Assembly (NCBI GenBank): GCA_029287555.1
Contig: JARFQX010000022.1
Coordinates: forward strand, 1-6,573
Direction: 5' to 3'
Source: Rubripirellula sp.
Lineage (GTDB): Bacteria > Planctomycetota > Planctomycetia > Pirellulales > Pirellulaceae
Length of the DNA stretch: 6,573 bases
Made by a program: the position numbers and the translations under genes. Under the pieces are notes generated by a model. The model worked only from the letters and a program-made list of their open reading frames with translations. It ran no database searches and was not told the origin of the DNA. The first letter of the stretch is position 1, and every line of letters starts with the position of its first letter. Shown one piece after another: positions 5,854 to 6,573 of this stretch.

Positions 5854-6573
5854 ATGTTGCTCGCTGCCGGTATGCAATGGTCGCTCGACGGTTCGCTCCT
5901 CTCGTTTGATGCTTTGACCGCCCTGTTGGCGCTGACCCTGATGGAAATCGTGCTGGGCATCGACAACATTGTCTTCATTGCGATCATCACCGGCCGACTT
6001 CCCGAATCCCAGCGACCGCTTGCCCGCCGAGCAGGCCTGGTTTTGGCGATGGTCATGCGAATCCTGCTGCTGGTGTGCATCAGTTGGTTGATGGACTTGG
6101 ACAAGAAGTCGCTGTTCGAGCTTTCGGATTTCGCACCCACGGCGGCGATCGCGGAGAGGTTCGCGGAGGACCCGGAAGTCAATGAGATAACATCGCGTGA
6201 TCTGATTTTGCTGTTTGGCGGTTTATTCCTGCTCTATACCGCCGTCCGCGAGATTCACCACAAGATTGAAGGTGGGGAGGCGGAAGCTCAAATTGGGAAC
6301 TTGCCAGGCGACCAAGCCGGCGCGGCCGACGGAATGACTCCAGTTGATCACTCGCACGCGGGGGTGAGTCTGTCGGGCGTCCTGTTCCGTATCGCCTTCA
6401 TGGATGTGATCTTCTCGCTCGATTCTGTGCTCACAGCGGTTGGAATGGCCGAACACATTGAGATCATGATCCTGGCAGTGGTCATTTCGATCGGCGTGAT
6501 GATCGCGTTTGCGAACCAGATCAGCGACTTCGTCCAGGAACATCCCACGGTCAAGATGTTGGCTCTATCGTTC
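5854..6573 (+). CDS. TerC-family integral membrane protein, 3' end outside window
   Basis: The frame is open from ATG 5854 to the window edge (240 codons seen, no stop). It carries both hallmark TerC segments: MEIVLGIDNIVFIAI at 30-44 and MDVIFSLDSVLTAVGM at 183-198, whose acidic and polar residues (E31, D37, N38, D184, D190, S191) sit inside membrane helices. Membrane segments are visible at about 21-45, 60-80, 115-133, 172-197 and 203-222, and another appears to begin at the edge. A hydrophilic stretch of about 37 residues (134-170), rich in Glu and Gly with an HSH near its end, separates helices three and four. TerC proteins are linked to metal-ion export, including manganese efflux and metal loading of exported enzymes, and to tellurite resistance; substrate and direction cannot be read here. 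There are no ter-cluster neighbours, so this is probably the housekeeping type. A terminator-like structure and a good Shine-Dalgarno motif suggest its own transcript. Confidence 0.92.
   Translation, partial: MLLAAGMQWSLDGSLLSFDALTALLALTLMEIVLGIDNIVFIAIITGRLPESQRPLARRAGLVLAMVMRILLLVCISWLMDLDKKSLFELSDFAPTAAIAERFAEDPEVNEITSRDLILLFGGLFLLYTAVREIHHKIEGGEAEAQIGNLPGDQAGAADGMTPVDHSHAGVSLSGVLFRIAFMDVIFSLDSVLTAVGMAEHIEIMILAVVISIGVMIAFANQISDFVQEHPTVKMLALSF

Overview
The window reads as a chromosomal segment from a planctomycete, most likely of the Pirellulales (Rhodopirellula/Blastopirellula type). The evidence is moderately high GC, start codons with little Shine-Dalgarno signal, and protein types typical of that phylum: a ThuA domain joined to a 'PVC-type' membrane-bound dehydrogenase domain (TIGR02604-like), a Gfo/Idh/MocA oxidoreductase, a XylR-like regulator, and a conserved protein of unknown function. 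No database search was possible, so the taxonomy is inference.

Left part (1-2997). Two genes on the minus strand are read away from a divergent regulator. The first is a 372-residue cytosolic Gfo/Idh/MocA oxidoreductase (1555-2673). After a 288-base gap comes the N-terminal 422 residues of an exported ThuA/PVC-dehydrogenase fusion (1-1266), which runs off the left edge. A 324-base intergenic region (2674-2997) separates them from a XylR-type regulator on the plus strand (2998-4146), which has a periplasmic-binding-protein-like sensor domain and an AraC-type DNA-binding domain. ThuA-like and Gfo/Idh/MocA proteins work together in 3-keto-sugar catabolism in other bacteria. The simplest reading is therefore a small carbohydrate-oxidation locus controlled by the adjacent sugar-sensing regulator.

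Middle (4138-4324). The regulator's last codons and stop lie in the left arm of a perfect 18-bp inverted repeat whose right arm begins 137 bases further on. Between the arms are two REP-like imperfect palindromes in opposite orientation, and the right arm continues into a 7-bp tandem repeat. This looks like a small non-coding repeat element (REP/BIME-like or MITE-like) and is the most unusual non-coding feature here.

Right part (4352-6573). A 452-residue protein of unknown function follows (4352-5710). Its C-terminal half resembles two VOC-type (glyoxalase/dioxygenase fold) modules with His-rich putative metal-binding segments. It ends at a nested hairpin with a T tract (5710-5774), a probable terminator. 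The last gene, read from 5854 off the right edge, encodes a TerC-family membrane protein with both conserved acidic membrane motifs. These two genes show no functional link to the sugar locus. I saw no rRNA, tRNA, CRISPR array, insertion sequence or phage gene.
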